The notes: a model not told the origin generated them from the sequence alone. Counted from the first letter of the stretch, positions 33,401-46,255 are shown. The stretch is 64,000 nt of DNA from Bemisia tabaci (GCF_918797505.1 NC_092801.1:8494001-8558000), one strand, 5' to 3'. Made by a program: numbers and translations.

Positions 33401-36400
33401 CGTACGCTTTCTGCTCTTGATATACCATATTTTGGTACAACAACAATTCACTATGCTCAAAATCAGTTGCCGTCTGAAAAAGAGAGGAAAAACAATTATC
33501 ACTTACGAGTGTACCAGGATCTTAGAACGGAAATAATAGGCAAAAGTGGCTCTGATATCATTCAACGCATTGCTCTGAAACTGACCTGAACATTTTGATC
33601 TTGAGTTTGGCATTGAGATTTAATTTCTCGATATCATTTCTATTTGTTGACGGACAATAATTTCGGTGAGAAATGCGGTATTTGAACTTGACTACACTAG
33701 AGTCCCGTTATACTGAGAGTCAAGACAACACCCCCTCATGGAGTCACAAACGGGAATAAATATTACAGAAATTTAACGTTTTCTGTAATCTTTGATCGGC
33801 CCATTCTCAAATTCCTTTCTCCGTTCCTTCTCTCATTCCGTTTGTTCCTTGCCGAACCTGTAATTCCCCGGTCCATTCCAGATCATAATCTTTGCATTCC
33901 GTAAAAATGTAATCTTTATTCCCGTTTGTGACACTGTGAAGGCCTGAAATACAGGAACCAATCAGAAATGGATTCACATTGTCTTGAGTCTCAGTGTAAA
34001 GGGACTCTAGACTACACTAATCTAAAGAAAGCAACAATCAAGACATGATTATGTGACGTATGGAACTGGCCCACCTCTTGATGAGGAGAAATCTAAAACT
34101 GCTACCATCAGTTTAGCTTTTGTGCCTTTTGGCATAATCAAATGAAATATAAGATCATTAATCAAATATTGAATCCGCAAGAAATTGATGCAAATTGATT
34201 TGAGAGGCGTAACGGAAATGCATGAGGAAGACTGGTGCATGGGACTTACCGAGACAGTTAAGAACGTTTTCAAGATTTTCAAAGTCATTTCGTACTCATT
34301 CAGTAGATGATATGCCATGGCGAATCCAATCCAGGAGAGTCTTTGGGCAGGTCTCAAGATAAAAAGTAGATAGCGGGTATCCTACAAAAAGCGCAATCTC
34401 AATTATAGTAAGAAATTAAAAGACAATTTTTGATACGGACATTTAAAATATTTGTGCCGATCCTACTGAATAAAAATCATTAATAAAGGGTTCAATTCCG
34501 ATGATCCCCTGTTGTTAATATTCCGAATAAACTTGTTTTTAGGAGCTGAGTCTCACCACTGCTATGGAAGTACAAGGTAAAGTAAAACGGTTCAGACAGA
34601 TGGGAAAGTAAGTAACATATAAAAGAAAGGCGCGACAGTCAGCCACAAGTCAGTGCAGGAGTTGAAGCATGTCAAAACACATTTTTTCTATAGATGTTCA
34701 TCTGAAATGAATCGAACACAATGAAATTTTTCAGAATGAACTTGTGAATAAGATATTACGATGGCGTAAGTCCGCAATCATATATCTCGTTTGGGGTGTC
34801 TAAAAATCTCCGCCTCTATGTTATTTTTGTAAAGGAGAACAAATTGACTTCATTCCTAGAAGTTTATGCAGAATTTTCTTTGTACAGAGAAGAAAAAAAT
34901 CACCTCAGTTTTAAAGAATTGCGGTTGAGTAGTTTTCCGTCGAAAAAATAAAGTATGACAGGAAGTCTGCAACATCCCAAACTGACTTATGTGATTCCTG
35001 ACATACACCGTCGATTAGTTTCCATTGTTTGCATTGAAATTTTTCGATTCGAAATTGCCAAAATATTGCTTCAAATGTGTCTCATTTGTGACATTTTCAA
35101 AGTACCTATAGTTTCTTTTGCCATATAGGGTTAAAAAAAAAATCTGAAAAAATTCCTAGAGGATTGTTCGCTTTGTTTTCTCTGAAAATGAATTTAAAAA
35201 ATGTACGAGTACCTCTGACTTATTTTGTACAAAAGAGAGCTTATGAAAAAGTGCTAAGAAGGAAACAGAATATGACACTCTGAAATCGAAAACTACGTAA
35301 AAATAAACTGAAAATAAAACAGACTTTAGCAGGGACTAAAGAATCACTTACCCTGTAGCCTTCAAGATCTCTCATCTGAATTTGTAGAAGGGACAGATCT
35401 TTCAAAATTTGAATATTGTCCCTATCCCACTTTAAAGCATTACGATAACATTTGATAGCCTCATCATACTTCTTTTCCGAACGCTGGAGTAGACCATAGA
35501 CATGCCAGCAAACATGGGAGCGAAGGTCATTGCGGAGGCCTCGCCTTACATGGTCGTATGCTTCTGCTTTGCGGCCGAGACAATTTAGGATCAAGCCTTT
35601 CATGGCCAAGGTTTCTAAACAGAAAAAAGCGCAATGATTGTACTGACCGGGTTTTTTGAGATGGGTTTTGCGAATTCCAAAAAAGGAATGAGATAGCACT
35701 TGAATTTATCAGCTTAGCAAAAAATTAAGTATTCTTCTAGATACCAATTTCCACATACTTAAAACATAGATCCATGAAGAACACAATGAATAACAAGACG
35801 TTAGATGATCTTTCAACTCTTGATTCATCAGTATTGCACATTCAGATTTTACGCATAAATGATGGATGAGACCAAAGTGGAGGAATAAAAAGTAAGCACA
35901 AACACAGAGGTTGACAAATTCCGTTGATACTTTTAGTGACCAATGATCGCTATTAATATTACATGTAGAAACTTAGTGTTTGGAGAGACATTCGTTCTTT
36001 CCAATTCACCAAAATTTGTAATTTGTGAAATTCTACCCCCTCAACATATTCTGTCAGATGTCTAGCTGTCTAACTGTTTCAGATTAGGTTCAGATGAGCT
36101 GCTATTTTTTACCTTAAGTAAAGTAATGAATCCGGTTGATTAAAGTGCCATGATAGAAAAAATTTCAGAATTGAATGAAATTACGAGGTTATAAATTACA
36201 CATAGAAATAATTTTAGGCTGTGGAGATTTAAAAAATGCTGATAAGTTCTTAGGACTTATTATTTACTACTTAGAACTGGGGAAAGAAAACAGTGAGAGA
36301 ATGGCACCTCGACCTGAATACATCAAACATCAGTTGGACGTATTTCTGTTAAACGCAACTAAGAGCCAAATTGAGTTCCTTTTGAGGATTTTAGAATCCC

Positions 36401-38534
36401 GGATAGCGTGTTCTGTCAAACGGAACTGAGCGCCATGGAAAAACATTTCGAGTATAGGATGGAACGAGCATCGCGTTCCGCAACACCCGCCAATCCAAGC
36501 CCCCCTCTCCCTTCCTCCCCCATAGCACTTCGTTCCCTTGGATAAAAATACGTCCAGTTGACCTACAGGTTACCACATAAATTTATGTTGAGTGATGCTA
36601 TCTTCCGACAAGACATTCGCCCATTTTTTTCTTTGCATAGTTTTACATAAAAAAAAAAAAAAAAAAATCACAAATGAGAAATACGGAAATTTTATGACAA
36701 ATGTTGATTTGATGAAACGAGCTACTCTCAGCTTGCAAACTGATTCAACTCAAACATTGTCTACTTACCTCCATGTTCCGAAAATTTTGGATTTGACAGA
36801 ATTTGTTTGGCAAATTTCAACCCATTTTTATACTGCTTCAGTTCGTAACATTTCTAGGGAAAAAGGAAAAAAAAACCAAATGAGAAAGGAACAAAATCTT
36901 GAAAAGATGCGATACATTAAGTCGGATTCTAGGCTCCAAGGAATAAGCAAGTCCACATGATCAGAATTTAATCACTAGAACAAATACTTTCCACTTGACA
37001 CTTAAGATAGGAAAAAAAGTGAGCAAAACAAGATTTTTCAATATCAACGCCAATAATCTTATCAATGTCATTCTCAACCCCTATTTTTCAAATCTTGACA
37101 GTCAAAGAAGGAAGGGCTTCTTTCAATTAAATTTCCATTTGTATCACATTTAGCGAAAGGGAGCTAACTCTGTTACATTGGCAGGTAATGAATGCAATTA
37201 CAGTAATTTTTGAATCATGGAACTTTTTCTTTGCTTTACTGCGATATAATTTAGTATTACTTTTAATATTTGGCAAGAAAGTGATGACTACATTCAAAGC
37301 TTCCGATGACAGCTTATAAATACGGTAACCACTGTAAATGTAAATTTTACGGGAGCTTAGTAAGTTCTGAGAGCACAGATGGAAAAAAAAAACATACAGG
37401 AAAAGACGTTTGGAAAAAAACCACTTAAAAACTTCATTAGACATTAAGTACTGGAATTTGCAGTGTGCGACTCTCTGGAAACTCTTATGCTTATTCCAAA
37501 ATATGGAGCAGCAAAGGTTAAACATCTTTAGTGGTGGAAAATTATTCCTTGCTGACCTCATCAAGATGAAGGCCCAAAAAAACAAATTTACGGAAGGCAC
37601 CTTGCAAACCGCTCTCGAAAATAGCTGAGTAATTAATATCTTTCACCACATTTTACCCTTGAGGCCTCCGTAACAAATATGATGCTTCCATTTGGGATTA
37701 AATAACTTAAGGTCTTTATTCAGGCGTACAATACATGCGTTCTAACTACTGGTAAAGTAGGAGAAAAAATTTCTATCTGGGAAGGGCAAAATTCTCTTTG
37801 GCATGCTGTAAGCTATTGGCATGGTGTGTAACACCAAGGAACAAAATATGTGCAATCCCACTCTCTTAAGTCTAATTCATGTAGAAATTAATGGAGCAAG
37901 AGATGAGCGCCTTTGCGCATCGTTCGACGTATGTACAATGCTCAAGGTAGCTCAGGGCAAAACGATAAAGGTGATAACAAGCTTCCATTAAATAAATAAT
38001 CATCAGTTAAGTTTTGTCGAGGTTTAAGCTTGATCAGTTTCACTACTCTACACTTAATGAAACTCAAAAAATGTTACTCTCGTAGCATTCAATTAGATGT
38101 TCGGTGCTTCATGCTCAAGTAAGTTATGCAGAAAAACATAACCTCACTTTCAGAGGTTAAGGCAGCCTCCTGGTTCCAGACAATCATACTTCCTCTGAAA
38201 TGAAGCCAAGAATGGAAACAATTCATTGGAAATTATTAAACTTTTCATCAACCGCTGCCATTATCATGGAGGACAAAGTTATTAAAGGTGAGGAGGGCCT
38301 TTTATCAATGAAGTGATAGCATGGTTCGGTTGAGGTGATAGGACTACAGCCAAGAATTGGCTCCTTTTAATCGTTTGTGTCTCATTCTATTCGAAGCGAA
38401 CCTTGAGCAATTTAAAAAAATGCGACGCATCTTTTGATTTGGAGGCCCACAATCATTTACGAGTTTAGATAACTCACCAAAATCCTTTTGAACAAGGAGT
38501 TCTCCTTGGCAGGGAGCGGGTTGTTTGACGGCAT
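27421..38534 (-). CDS. NAA15: NAA15, auxiliary subunit of N-terminal acetyltransferase A (3' part not found)
   Basis: NAA15 anchors the catalytic subunit NAA10 to the ribosome so that new N-termini are acetylated co-translationally. Ten exons read on the minus strand: 38478-38534 (ATG at 38534), 36769-36853, 35352-35614, 34250-34381, 33329-33473, 32500-32715, 31046-31225, 29995-30176, 28936-29217, 27421-27634. All have GT donors and AG acceptors and join in phase to about 585 residues. The start [19 protein letters not shown] matches the family N-terminus. Diagnostic TPR stretches include [83 protein letters not shown] and [15 protein letters not shown]. Animal NAA15 proteins are about 860 residues, so the Lys-rich linker and C-terminal helical region are missing. 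The last donor is intact, so splicing should continue. Introns carry several transposons. The identification is secure; the gene's end is not. Confidence 0.95.
28145..28777. mobile_element. Long foldback family FB-D (copy 1) in an NAA15 intron
   Basis: CAATGGGCCTGTTGCAAACT at the left is mirrored by AGTTTGCAACGAGCCCATTG at the right. The arms extend about 230 bp (through AAATTTGCGTTTTTTTGAGC and GGCACAGGTGAAC). The centre contains CATCATAGCCGACGCCAATT and a diverged inverse. A second copy is at 53934. Confidence 0.8.
31313..32395. repeat. CCCTGAC-word dispersed repeat in an NAA15 intron, interrupted
   Basis: The left part (TTTCCCGACTTTTCCAGATT) and the right part (GGTGACTTAACGAATAAATC to GGAATGTGGAACCC) match successive pieces of the family seen at 22825, 55255 and 59165. 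Between them are the foldback at 31405-31534 and unrelated AT-rich DNA, so this copy has been opened by later insertions. Confidence 0.5.
31405..31534. mobile_element. Foldback/MITE with GGACGTATTTCT termini (copy 2)
   Basis: TTGGACGTATTTCTGCC and its inverse bound a 130-bp palindrome that includes AACTATGTGCATTA in both orientations. It lies in an NAA15 intron, inside a CCCTGAC-word repeat. Confidence 0.65.
33699..34010. mobile_element. hAT-type MITE family M2 (copy 3) in an NAA15 intron
   Basis: AGAGTCCCGTTATACTGAGA to AAGGGACTCTAG, flanked by a perfect ACTACACT duplication (33691-33698 and 34011-34018). It sits in the intron between the exons at 33329 and 34250, 226 bp from the former. 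Length and interior words match the copies at 18953 and 23756. Confidence 0.85.
36334..36558. mobile_element. Foldback/MITE with GGACGTATTTCT termini (copy 3)
   Basis: Left TTGGACGTATTTCTGTTAAA and right AAAATACGTCCAG are inverses. The internal GGAATCTAAAATCCTC-type word also occurs in the copy at 18640 in inverse order. It lies in the second NAA15 intron found here. Confidence 0.6.
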
Positions 38535-39370
38535 GATGTATCACGGAACTCAATATTTGAAATATTAGAGTAATGGATGATCCGGAAGGGTTTCTAAAAA
38601 CTTAATAATCTCGGAGTTTCGTCTCTCATTAAAGATCTGAGCCCGGAATCATAAATTCAGGCTATTTCACTGACCTAAGATACCGCACACACACACATGC
38701 ATAAACCTCACAAGTTCAACACGGCGAAAACTGATAAACAAAGGTGGCCGCATTTCAAGTTGAGCCGCCATTTTAGAGGCTGTGACGCACAACGGGTACA
38801 TGCTTTCGCGATGCATTCAGAATGTACCTGATGACGTATGACGTTAAGAGGGTGCGAAATGCAACCACCATGGTTTATTTGCCTTGCAAATTTAAGATAT
38901 CGAACTCAAAAATCCCTCCGGCAAGCGAGAGCACATTTCCGTCTTCGTCTTTTTCCGGCTCATTCCGCTGGTTCTTCGGCCAGTGAACACCAGTGAGGGC
39001 GGCAATTTCAAAATTGCGCTCTTTTTCCTGTGTTGCGCTCATCTAAGACAATATTTTAGATTGATACCTAGTGAGTTTAGCTGAAAGGAAGTACTTACTT
39101 ACATTGCATTGCTGCTAAGATAGTGCAAAATCTATTTCATCGTCATTCGTCAAAATAAACAAAAGCAAGCAAATTAAAGGTAATTTACCGAATAAGTAAT
39201 TCTCTTCTTTAAGTTTTGATATTTTTGGTATATAAATAAATAGATGCTAATTTAATCAACCTTAAGTTTCCTTGCAGTAAATCGACGGTAAAACTTCCAT
39301 ACTGCGTCTCTCATTTGCAGTGTTTTGAAAACTTCGCGCTTGTTTTGTTTTTTTAAGGAGCACAAATGAA
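38535..39370 (-). promoter_or_regulatory. NAA15 5' region, possible TATA-less promoter
   Basis: Reading upstream from the NAA15 start, the minus strand carries AAAATGGCGGC at about 38764-38774, 230 bp before the ATG. This fits the YY1/Pleiohomeotic-type site common near transcription starts of housekeeping genes. A (CA)n stretch lies at 38690. No divergent gene was recognised on the plus strand, although 38880-39060 is less repetitive than its surroundings. Confidence 0.3.
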
Positions 39371-40036
39371 GGGCTTGGAGGACAAGGCGCATAAGCGCAG
39401 TTTTTCGGATTTCATGAAACAAGTACTTAAAGTTTTAAAATTACGTGGTGCCTTAGGCAGAGAGGAAGTTTAAACTCACTTCCCTAGAAGCAGAACCATA
39501 GAAGGAAAAGATAAAGATAATGTACGATAATGGACACGAAAGTGTTAAAAGAGAACATATAAAAAAGTAATAATTTTCGTGAGCTTTTCGCAAACATACT
39601 AAAAAATCTTCTAATTCGCGAAAAGCTCACGAAAATTATGACCTTTTTTTATATAATAGTTACATAAAAATGTTTTTAACACTTTCGTATGCATTTATCG
39701 TTATATAAAAAAATTGTCTATAAAAAAAAATTTCTTACCTAGCTTTTATCATTTTTCATATATCATGGTCACGTCTGAACTTTGATTTTTTGTATATAAG
39801 CGTTGCACGTTTTTTGTACAAAATTACCATGTAGATAACAGACATGTTTTTTTATACTTGTTTTGGAAAAACAAAAATTTGTTCTGCTACTAGGGTTTTT
39901 AAAGATTTAAAGTTGGACTTTAGTTGTGAATTTTTCGTTGAATAAACTTTCAAACTAGTTTTAGTTGAGTGACCATGAATATCTAAAGGAACTTTGTTAA
40001 AACCTGCACTTATGCGCCTTGTACTCCAAGCGCCCT
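39371..40036. mobile_element. Foldback family FB-E (copy 1)
   Basis: GGGCTTGGAGGACAAGGCGC and its inverse (GCGCCTTGTACTCCAAGCGC) bound 666 bp. Inner arms GCTCACGAAAATTAT and ACACTTTCGT are also mirrored, making two concentric hairpins. Copy 2 is at 41077. Confidence 0.7.
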
Positions 40037-40579
40037 CAAATCAACATGACTCCTTGTCGTTTTCTCAGAATTTTCCTCGCGTGGAGAGGGAAAAACTATG
40101 GAAGTTTTCGAGTAGTGACGTTGAGTCGTTTTTCATTTAAAAAACTATGTATGGCAGGAAGTTCTGCAACGTCGCAACCGAGATACGCGGTTTCAGAGTT
40201 TTATCGTCGATATGTACGGGTTGCAATGTAAATACTTAGTTCCTCTCTGCCGCTCTCGGTCCATTTACAACCTTATCCCGTGTGTATACAGTAAAATATC
40301 GATGATGAAAGTAAAAAACCACTTACCTATACCCATTGCGGTGTTTCAAAATTTCTCCTCCTCTTTCATTTCCTCGGAAAGAAACATGCCAACATTAGAG
40401 CTGGAAGCTCTCAAGATGTTGACATCGATCATGACATTTTTTGCGAAAGCCCTGTCAACACTACTAGCAAAATTTCACGGAACTTTGCTTCTCCATTTAT
40501 AAGAAATGAACCAAAAAATTATGAAAGAACAAACATAAATGTTGTATAATAATTTTAACTTCCGCCGCTGCGCCGCGCT

Positions 40580-40745
40580 GATCTCACTGTGTTTGGCGCA
40601 ATGCGTGAAGTATTCCTGCAGTCTTGTAGGCGCTATGCGTTTCACGCCAACCGCTCCTGACCGCGCGCACTGTGTTTGACGCAATAGCTGAAGTATTCAC
40701 GCAGTCTTGTAGGCGCTAATATGTGTTACATGCCGACCGCCGTGC
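40580..40745 (+). repeat. Tandem duplication of a GC-rich 85-90-bp unit
   Basis: CACTGTGTTTGGCGCAATGC with CAGTCTTGTAGGCGC and CACGCCAACCGC at 40585-40655 is repeated with small changes at 40669-40742. No coding frame or structured RNA is evident. I half-remember this type of sequence as a dispersed repeat in whitefly. Confidence 0.65.
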
Positions 40746-41076
40746 CGAAGGCTTGTCCTTTTCATCTCAAGTCCTCGTCATCATTCCTCTCTGCGCTAAG
40801 CTCCAGGCCAAATTGCGTGTTTAGCTCCTCTCTTAACTCGACTAATTAAAGACGCTGTCTCTTGTGTCACCGAAAAACGACAAAATTAGAAATTACTCTA
40901 CTCTCAGGAAAGAGAAATTTTGTCCCCTTTTCTCATTGATAATTTTTTTTTCTGAATCCGATTTTTTTCATACCTACATTTAAAAAAATTGCAAAATTGC
41001 AAATTAAAAAATGTGGCAGAGAAATGCACTGGAAAAACAACCTATCCTTAATCTCCTTTCTCCTAACATAATTGAG

Positions 41077-41338
41077 GGGCTTGGAGGACACGGCATGTAG
41101 GTAGGCAAGTGAGTGCAGTGTTTGAAGAAATTGAAACATTAATACTATCAAGTACTTAAAACTAGTTTTAATGTACAATTATTCTGAGAAAAATTCGTTC
41201 CCACGTTCTAATTATTAGGCATTAAAAAGTCACTTCGAACTTTCTTTTTGCCATAAGGCTCCATGTAATTTCGAAACTTCGAACACGTATTTCTCAAAAT
41301 ACCAAAAAGTGCACTTATGCACCTTGTCCTTCAAGCCC
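41077..41338. mobile_element. Foldback family FB-E (copy 2)
   Basis: GGGCTTGGAGGACACGGC at left and ACCTTGTCCTTCAAGCCC at right are inverses. At 262 bp it is a shorter relative of the copy at 39371. Confidence 0.65.
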
Positions 41339-41462
41339 ATTAATTGGTCCTTCTTACAACTTAGATGTTTGTTTTCATGGTGAGTAGAATGTTAGAGGGA
41401 GCTCGCACATTTAAATAGGAGTGCTGACGTCCTAGACAGACAGTCGAAGGTGACTGCCAATA

Positions 41463-41562
41463 CTGCCGTCCTAAGAAAGAATGCCGTATGAGCCTACAGA
41501 CATTTATTTCGATAAAAAGCGAATTTAGTGGGAAAATAGAAAATATTTTTCCTTTAAACATT

Positions 41563-41611
<49 letters not shown>

Positions 41612-41728
41612 GATTTAATCTAGAATATCTGAGAATTTTAAGGAAAACATTTCATAACTTTATCCCCTATGATACATGTTTTTTTCTAGGGAAATTTGGC
41701 AACTTTCGAATGTTCATACGGCGTTTTT
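41463..41728. mobile_element. MITE family M1 (copy 7), right end lost
   Basis: The left end CTGCCGTCCTAAGAAAGAAT and the inner right sequence GAATGTTCATACGGCG fit M1, but the terminal CTTAGCACGGCAG is missing. A T run of more than 40 bases (41567-41608) interrupts the AT-rich interior. Confidence 0.7.
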
Positions 41729-41729
41729 A

Positions 41730-44699
41730 AAAGATATAAAATAAGGCACCTTGCTTTTGACATGACCGCTCCTACTTGACAGTTTTTAAAATGCCTGAGT
41801 GCTTAAAGGTGTGAAGGGTCCTAAATTGAAAATTATGATCACTTGAGCACTTGTCTTCTTTGCCATTGATTTGAGATATTTTCACTGCATGCCCTGTTTC
41901 CACCGAAATTTTTAATTTTGAATCAAGAGGAATCACGAACAAAGAGGCTTTGATTCATGCCCTGCTATTCGGTTTGTTGTACACAAAACAAAGATTTTTA
42001 AGCATAAATAAAGTTTTCATGAATTAATTATTCCACGAAATCACGATTCAAAATTGGAGTGAGAACGTAGTATTTGTTCTAAATTTATTGTCTCTCTAGG
42101 AAATGCTCCTTTCTAGAAATCTTTCAACATATTAAAAGCTAAGATATGTTGAAGATAAATGTGATCTATGTATTTTTTATCGAATCCTTTAGATACAGGT
42201 GGGATTTTTTCAATATTGACGGAAACATTGCATTTTAGAGAACACAATGTATTGCGCAATTCACGGCTGTTCATTAAAAATAAAATACTATAGGTCGTTC
42301 GAATAATAAACAGTCAATGATAAAAATTGATTTTTGATTGTCTGTGAGATTCATTAATTAAAACAATCCTTTGTGACTCACAATGTAACTGACCCAAATT
42401 CTCACAAAAAAATTCACTTTTGAGTAATCTAGGAGCAGTTCATAAAATACGAAACGCTTGAAGGGGAAGGGGGTCCAAAAGAGCATTGCGCCATTTTGTT
42501 TGTACAAGTTGAAGGATAGGGTCTTGTGTCCATTGAAACTTCCAAAATTTACAGTTACATATTTTATGAACTAGTGTGCGTAGGGTTCAGTACCATCCAT
42601 GAGATAGTAATTTTGAATTAGACCTTCAGCTATCTTAAAATTTCAGAGTTTATATATTCAACACAGAAGCTGACCTCCCTCAGTCCTTTGAATGCTAATT
42701 CAGTGAAGGGCAATAATCATGGGGGAAAAAAACAATATCGCCATCAACGTTTGGAATATTTAATCAAATGATAATTTTTTTACAATACAACAATATTTTG
42801 ATAAAAAACTATTGGTGAAGGATTTATTAGTGCATATATTTATATCACAAATAATTTGTTTTAAGTCAAACTGACAAAGTAACTCTGACTAAATTTCAAA
42901 AGAGCCTCAAAGAGAAAACAAAAACTGTAATGTGTTCGACAGGCTGCACGGCAAACTTGACTCTAAGTGACAGGAAGGATGCCACCTCTGATTGGCTGGT
43001 AAGCTCCCCCAAATTTCCCTGATCATCTGATGCCAACATTTTTAGTCCTTAAATAATAACACAAGACTTCGTTTGCCATAAAATGTTGAGACAGATAGCC
43101 AGTCACCCTCATCCCTACCCTCCAATGTTTTAAAATTTGAGGATTTCCATAAATAATTGTTTATTTGAGATGAGAAAAACAATGAATTCTTTACTACTTA
43201 ATTACTTTTTTCTTTCTTTCTTTTCTTTTCTTTCTTTCTTTCTTTCTATTACTGCCTTCTTTAGAGGTGTAAATGGCTTTAGATGCTAAAGCACCGCTTT
43301 AAAATAAAATTATTTTACTACTACTACTTTCTTTCTTTCTTCCCCCTCAACCCTTTTGTATTCTCACTGATGTAACCTTGATTTCCATGTAAACACACAG
43401 AGGTGTAAATGGCCTTAGATGCTAACGCACCGCTTTAAAATAAGCTTATCTTACTACTACTACTACTTTCTTTCTTCCTTTGCAAATTAAAATGAACCCA
43501 ATTTTGAGAGGAAAAACAACCAATGCTATTTCCACAACGGAGTAATCGTATCCAGATTGACAGGTTACATAAATTGGCAGGAGCTGTTGGCTAATCAGAG
43601 ACAACCTCTTAGGCCTTCTGAGGAGTTTCTCAGACAGCTTGCCGTTTAAATTGCAGCTTTGGTTTTCTCTTTAATGACCTAAAATTTCTCAGAATAACAA
43701 TTGTCTTCACCCCTTAAAAGTCTGAGAGCTGGGCGAAAAAAAGAGAAAGCACCAATACATGTAAAAACCAAAAAAAAGTCTCCTTTGTTACGTAGTTTTT
43801 AACGCATTTGGATAACAGCACTACCAACAAAAATTATGCTAATAAATAGAAAAAGTTATTCTTTAAACTAGAATCAGTGACAAGAACTAGTATCTTTAGA
43901 GGGCCAGATATTCTATCTGCAAAAGTTGGATAAACTTTTTGATATTCATCATTAATAATGAAGGTGGGAAGGATATCTTTAGACCAAACTAAATCTAATA
44001 ACAAACAAATGTTGAATACTGTTCATACTGTTACAAAGACTTTAAACCGTTGTACTAACTAAAGCTTATGTGCTTATATTTTATTTGAAAGGAATTTTCC
44101 ATGTAAACAAGTGTAGAAGTTGACTTGGACAAAACTTGAAGCTCTATATAATACTAGAATTATGTTATGAAGAGAGAAGTACTTATGTGCTTCAAGATTG
44201 TATGGAGACCAATTCAAGTGGTAACGAAAAAAAATAATCAAAATTCTGATACAAATATCATACATGAGGCACTAAACGAAAAAGAAAGATACAATACAAA
44301 GGCATGGATTTGAATAAATTTTTATGAGAAGTCTCTTTTGAAAACTCATCACCTCTATGACATAAACAAATCAAAAGCAAATATCTTCAAGAGGGGAAGT
44401 ATTGGGGTCCACCAATACCCACCTCCTCTCCCTCTGATGGAGTGCTTTAAGACAGTGAATGCACAAAAACAGGCAAAAAGAAGACACAGGACAGCGTAGA
44501 AAGCAATGAAATCCCTAGCTAGCTTGTGTTTCATACCCTCCCCTCTCTCATCCTAGTTTTGAATTTTGTGGCAATTAAAATCATGGGCAAATTTTAAAAA
44601 AAATGAACTGAAAAATTTCAACGATTGAGTATTTCTAAGCACAGGGGAGGAAACCTAGCCATAAATAAAATTTTTCCCTGGTTAAACTGGGATGTCGGA
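41730..44699. other. About 3 kb without recognisable gene; TTTC microsatellite and a duplicated repeat tail
   Basis: A (TTTC)n tract lies at about 43206-43258. A direct repeat of about 70 bp, starting AGAGGTGTAAATGG and ending in (ACT)n plus TTTC tracts, occurs at 43264-43335 and 43400-43475; it looks like the 3' tail of a retroposon. Other sequence is AT-rich with no conserved coding signal. Confidence 0.5.
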
Positions 44700-44945
44700 T
44701 TAAGAGGTAATAAACCTTTCAGACAAAGCTCGATTTCTTGGGTGTCGGACAAGCGGTGCAATTATGTCAACAATAGGAGGATTTTCTTGTAATTGCTGAC
44801 TCTTTGCCACAATTTGTGCCATATTTTCCCCATTATGAGGTACATGTTCAGTTGCTGGGACCCCAACATCAAAGTCTAGTAAATATGCATTATAGGAGAC
44901 CTCTGATTTTGTATTTAAAGGGGTAGCGCATGAGTATTTCAGATG
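44700..44945 (-). CDS. Possible terminal coding exon of unknown protein
   Basis: The minus strand is open from 44945 to a TAA at 44700-44702 (81 residues), preceded by a CTCGTAG acceptor-like site. The reading includes NAYLLDFDVGVPATEHVPHN and ends RHPRNRALSERFITS. It has no internal Met start near its left edge, which is consistent with a last exon rather than a complete gene. The mixed composition looks protein-like, but I recognise no family. It may be part of a transposon because neighbouring modules are transposon-like. Confidence 0.35.
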   Translation of the reverse strand, partial: HLKYSCATPLNTKSEVSYNAYLLDFDVGVPATEHVPHNGENMAQIVAKSQQLQENPPIVDIIAPLVRHPRNRALSERFITS

Positions 44946-44992
44946 CTACGAGTTTCTACGAAAGTTCCCTTTTTCCACACATTATGACTATA

Positions 44993-45465
44993 ACGGAAAA
45001 GTGGCAATGTTCTCCGTGTGTTATTTTTTTATTTGCGGCCAGTGAAAATCAAATCGGTTGATGAGTGTTCAAATTTAGTTATAAAGGAAGCCTCTTCCTT
45101 TTGGCATAAAGCACAGATTCCAATAAAAGAAGACCATCACAGCGCAAAAAAGTTGGTGAAGCTGTATCAAAATTGGCAAAAACTCGAAAAAAGTAAAAAT
45201 CGAAATTTGCCTAGTAATATCACTAATGGGAGTGCATTTACTGAAAACTTGGACAACTTGTTCGACATTGCTCTTGCATCTGCACTAGAGGACATGAAAA
45301 TTGAGGAAGACAAGCAATTCTTGATTCAGCAAAGAGAAAAAGGAAGACCAGGTCATATGTACGGCCTTGACTGGGAGCTGGCAAGAAAAGAAGCTAGAAG
45401 TGCAGAACAAGAACAATTACGGATTCACTGCAGACGAAAACACAATGAAACTATGGAAAAATTGG
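44993..45465 (+). CDS. Transposon-associated module exon, KIEEDKQFL type
   Basis: The frame opens just after a TAA at 44990 and runs to a donor at 45466 (TTGG|GTAAGT). The start NVLRVLFFYLRPVKIKSV followed by ASSFWHKAQIP, NLDNLFDIALASAL, KIEEDKQFLIQQREKGRPG and GLDWELARKEA matches a module I recall as repeated in many aphid, whitefly and hydra gene models, usually annotated only as uncharacterized. It has no defined function. The charged C-terminal half is predicted to be helical. It may be an exon of a mobile or domesticated element; the next plus-strand module is at 46256. Confidence 0.5.
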
Positions 45466-46255
45466 GTAAGTTTTTATTTGTAAATGTATTTGGAAAATTG
45501 AAAATTGGGTAAAACTTTTGACACTCATCAATAATGCTGCAACTTCCGTGAACTGCAGAAGTTACAGTAACAACACCGTCATAGTTGACGCCAGTTTTGG
45601 CTCAGTTGCAGAGTGTCAACTCAGCTTTCGGCTCCTTGTTTGGTTCCCTTAGTTTGTAACGTAAAGTTTTTGTAAGTTTCTTGTTATACTAATTTTTTAC
45701 CTTTTACCACTAATTTTAAACCTTTGTACGGTGTAGGGGAGATGGAGGAGGGTTGGGACACTTGAGATTTTTTTTTTAGGTTGGTAGTGATGACTTGAGA
45801 CTGGTGAATTTATGTTCTACCCATCGGCCCCCACTGTCTATGTGTTTTGGTCATGTTTCATCAAGCCGGTCCGATATAAGGTAAGTTTGTTTGTTTTGGC
45901 CTTCATTTACTGTGTTTTTTCAAACTATAGTAAATTTACAGCTACTGAAAATTGTTTGTAGCTATGAAATCCGCGATTGCACTAATGCACTGAGTATTCC
46001 ATTGGTTTGTTTTCCACCAAGTGCCATGGCACTGCAAAGATAAGAATTTAGATTATGTTCATTTGTTGACACGAAAGTCTAGTGAGGAGGGTTGGGACAC
46101 TTTTTTCGAGGAGGGTTAGGACAGTAAACAAAAGTGTTCCAACGCTTCTCGGTGACGTTTCCTCTGCTTTCTTCTCGTGTAATTGTCATCATGGACACGT
46201 TTAAAAGAACTTGCCTGTATTTTACATTATTATTTTGCATTCCAGATCTGTGAAC

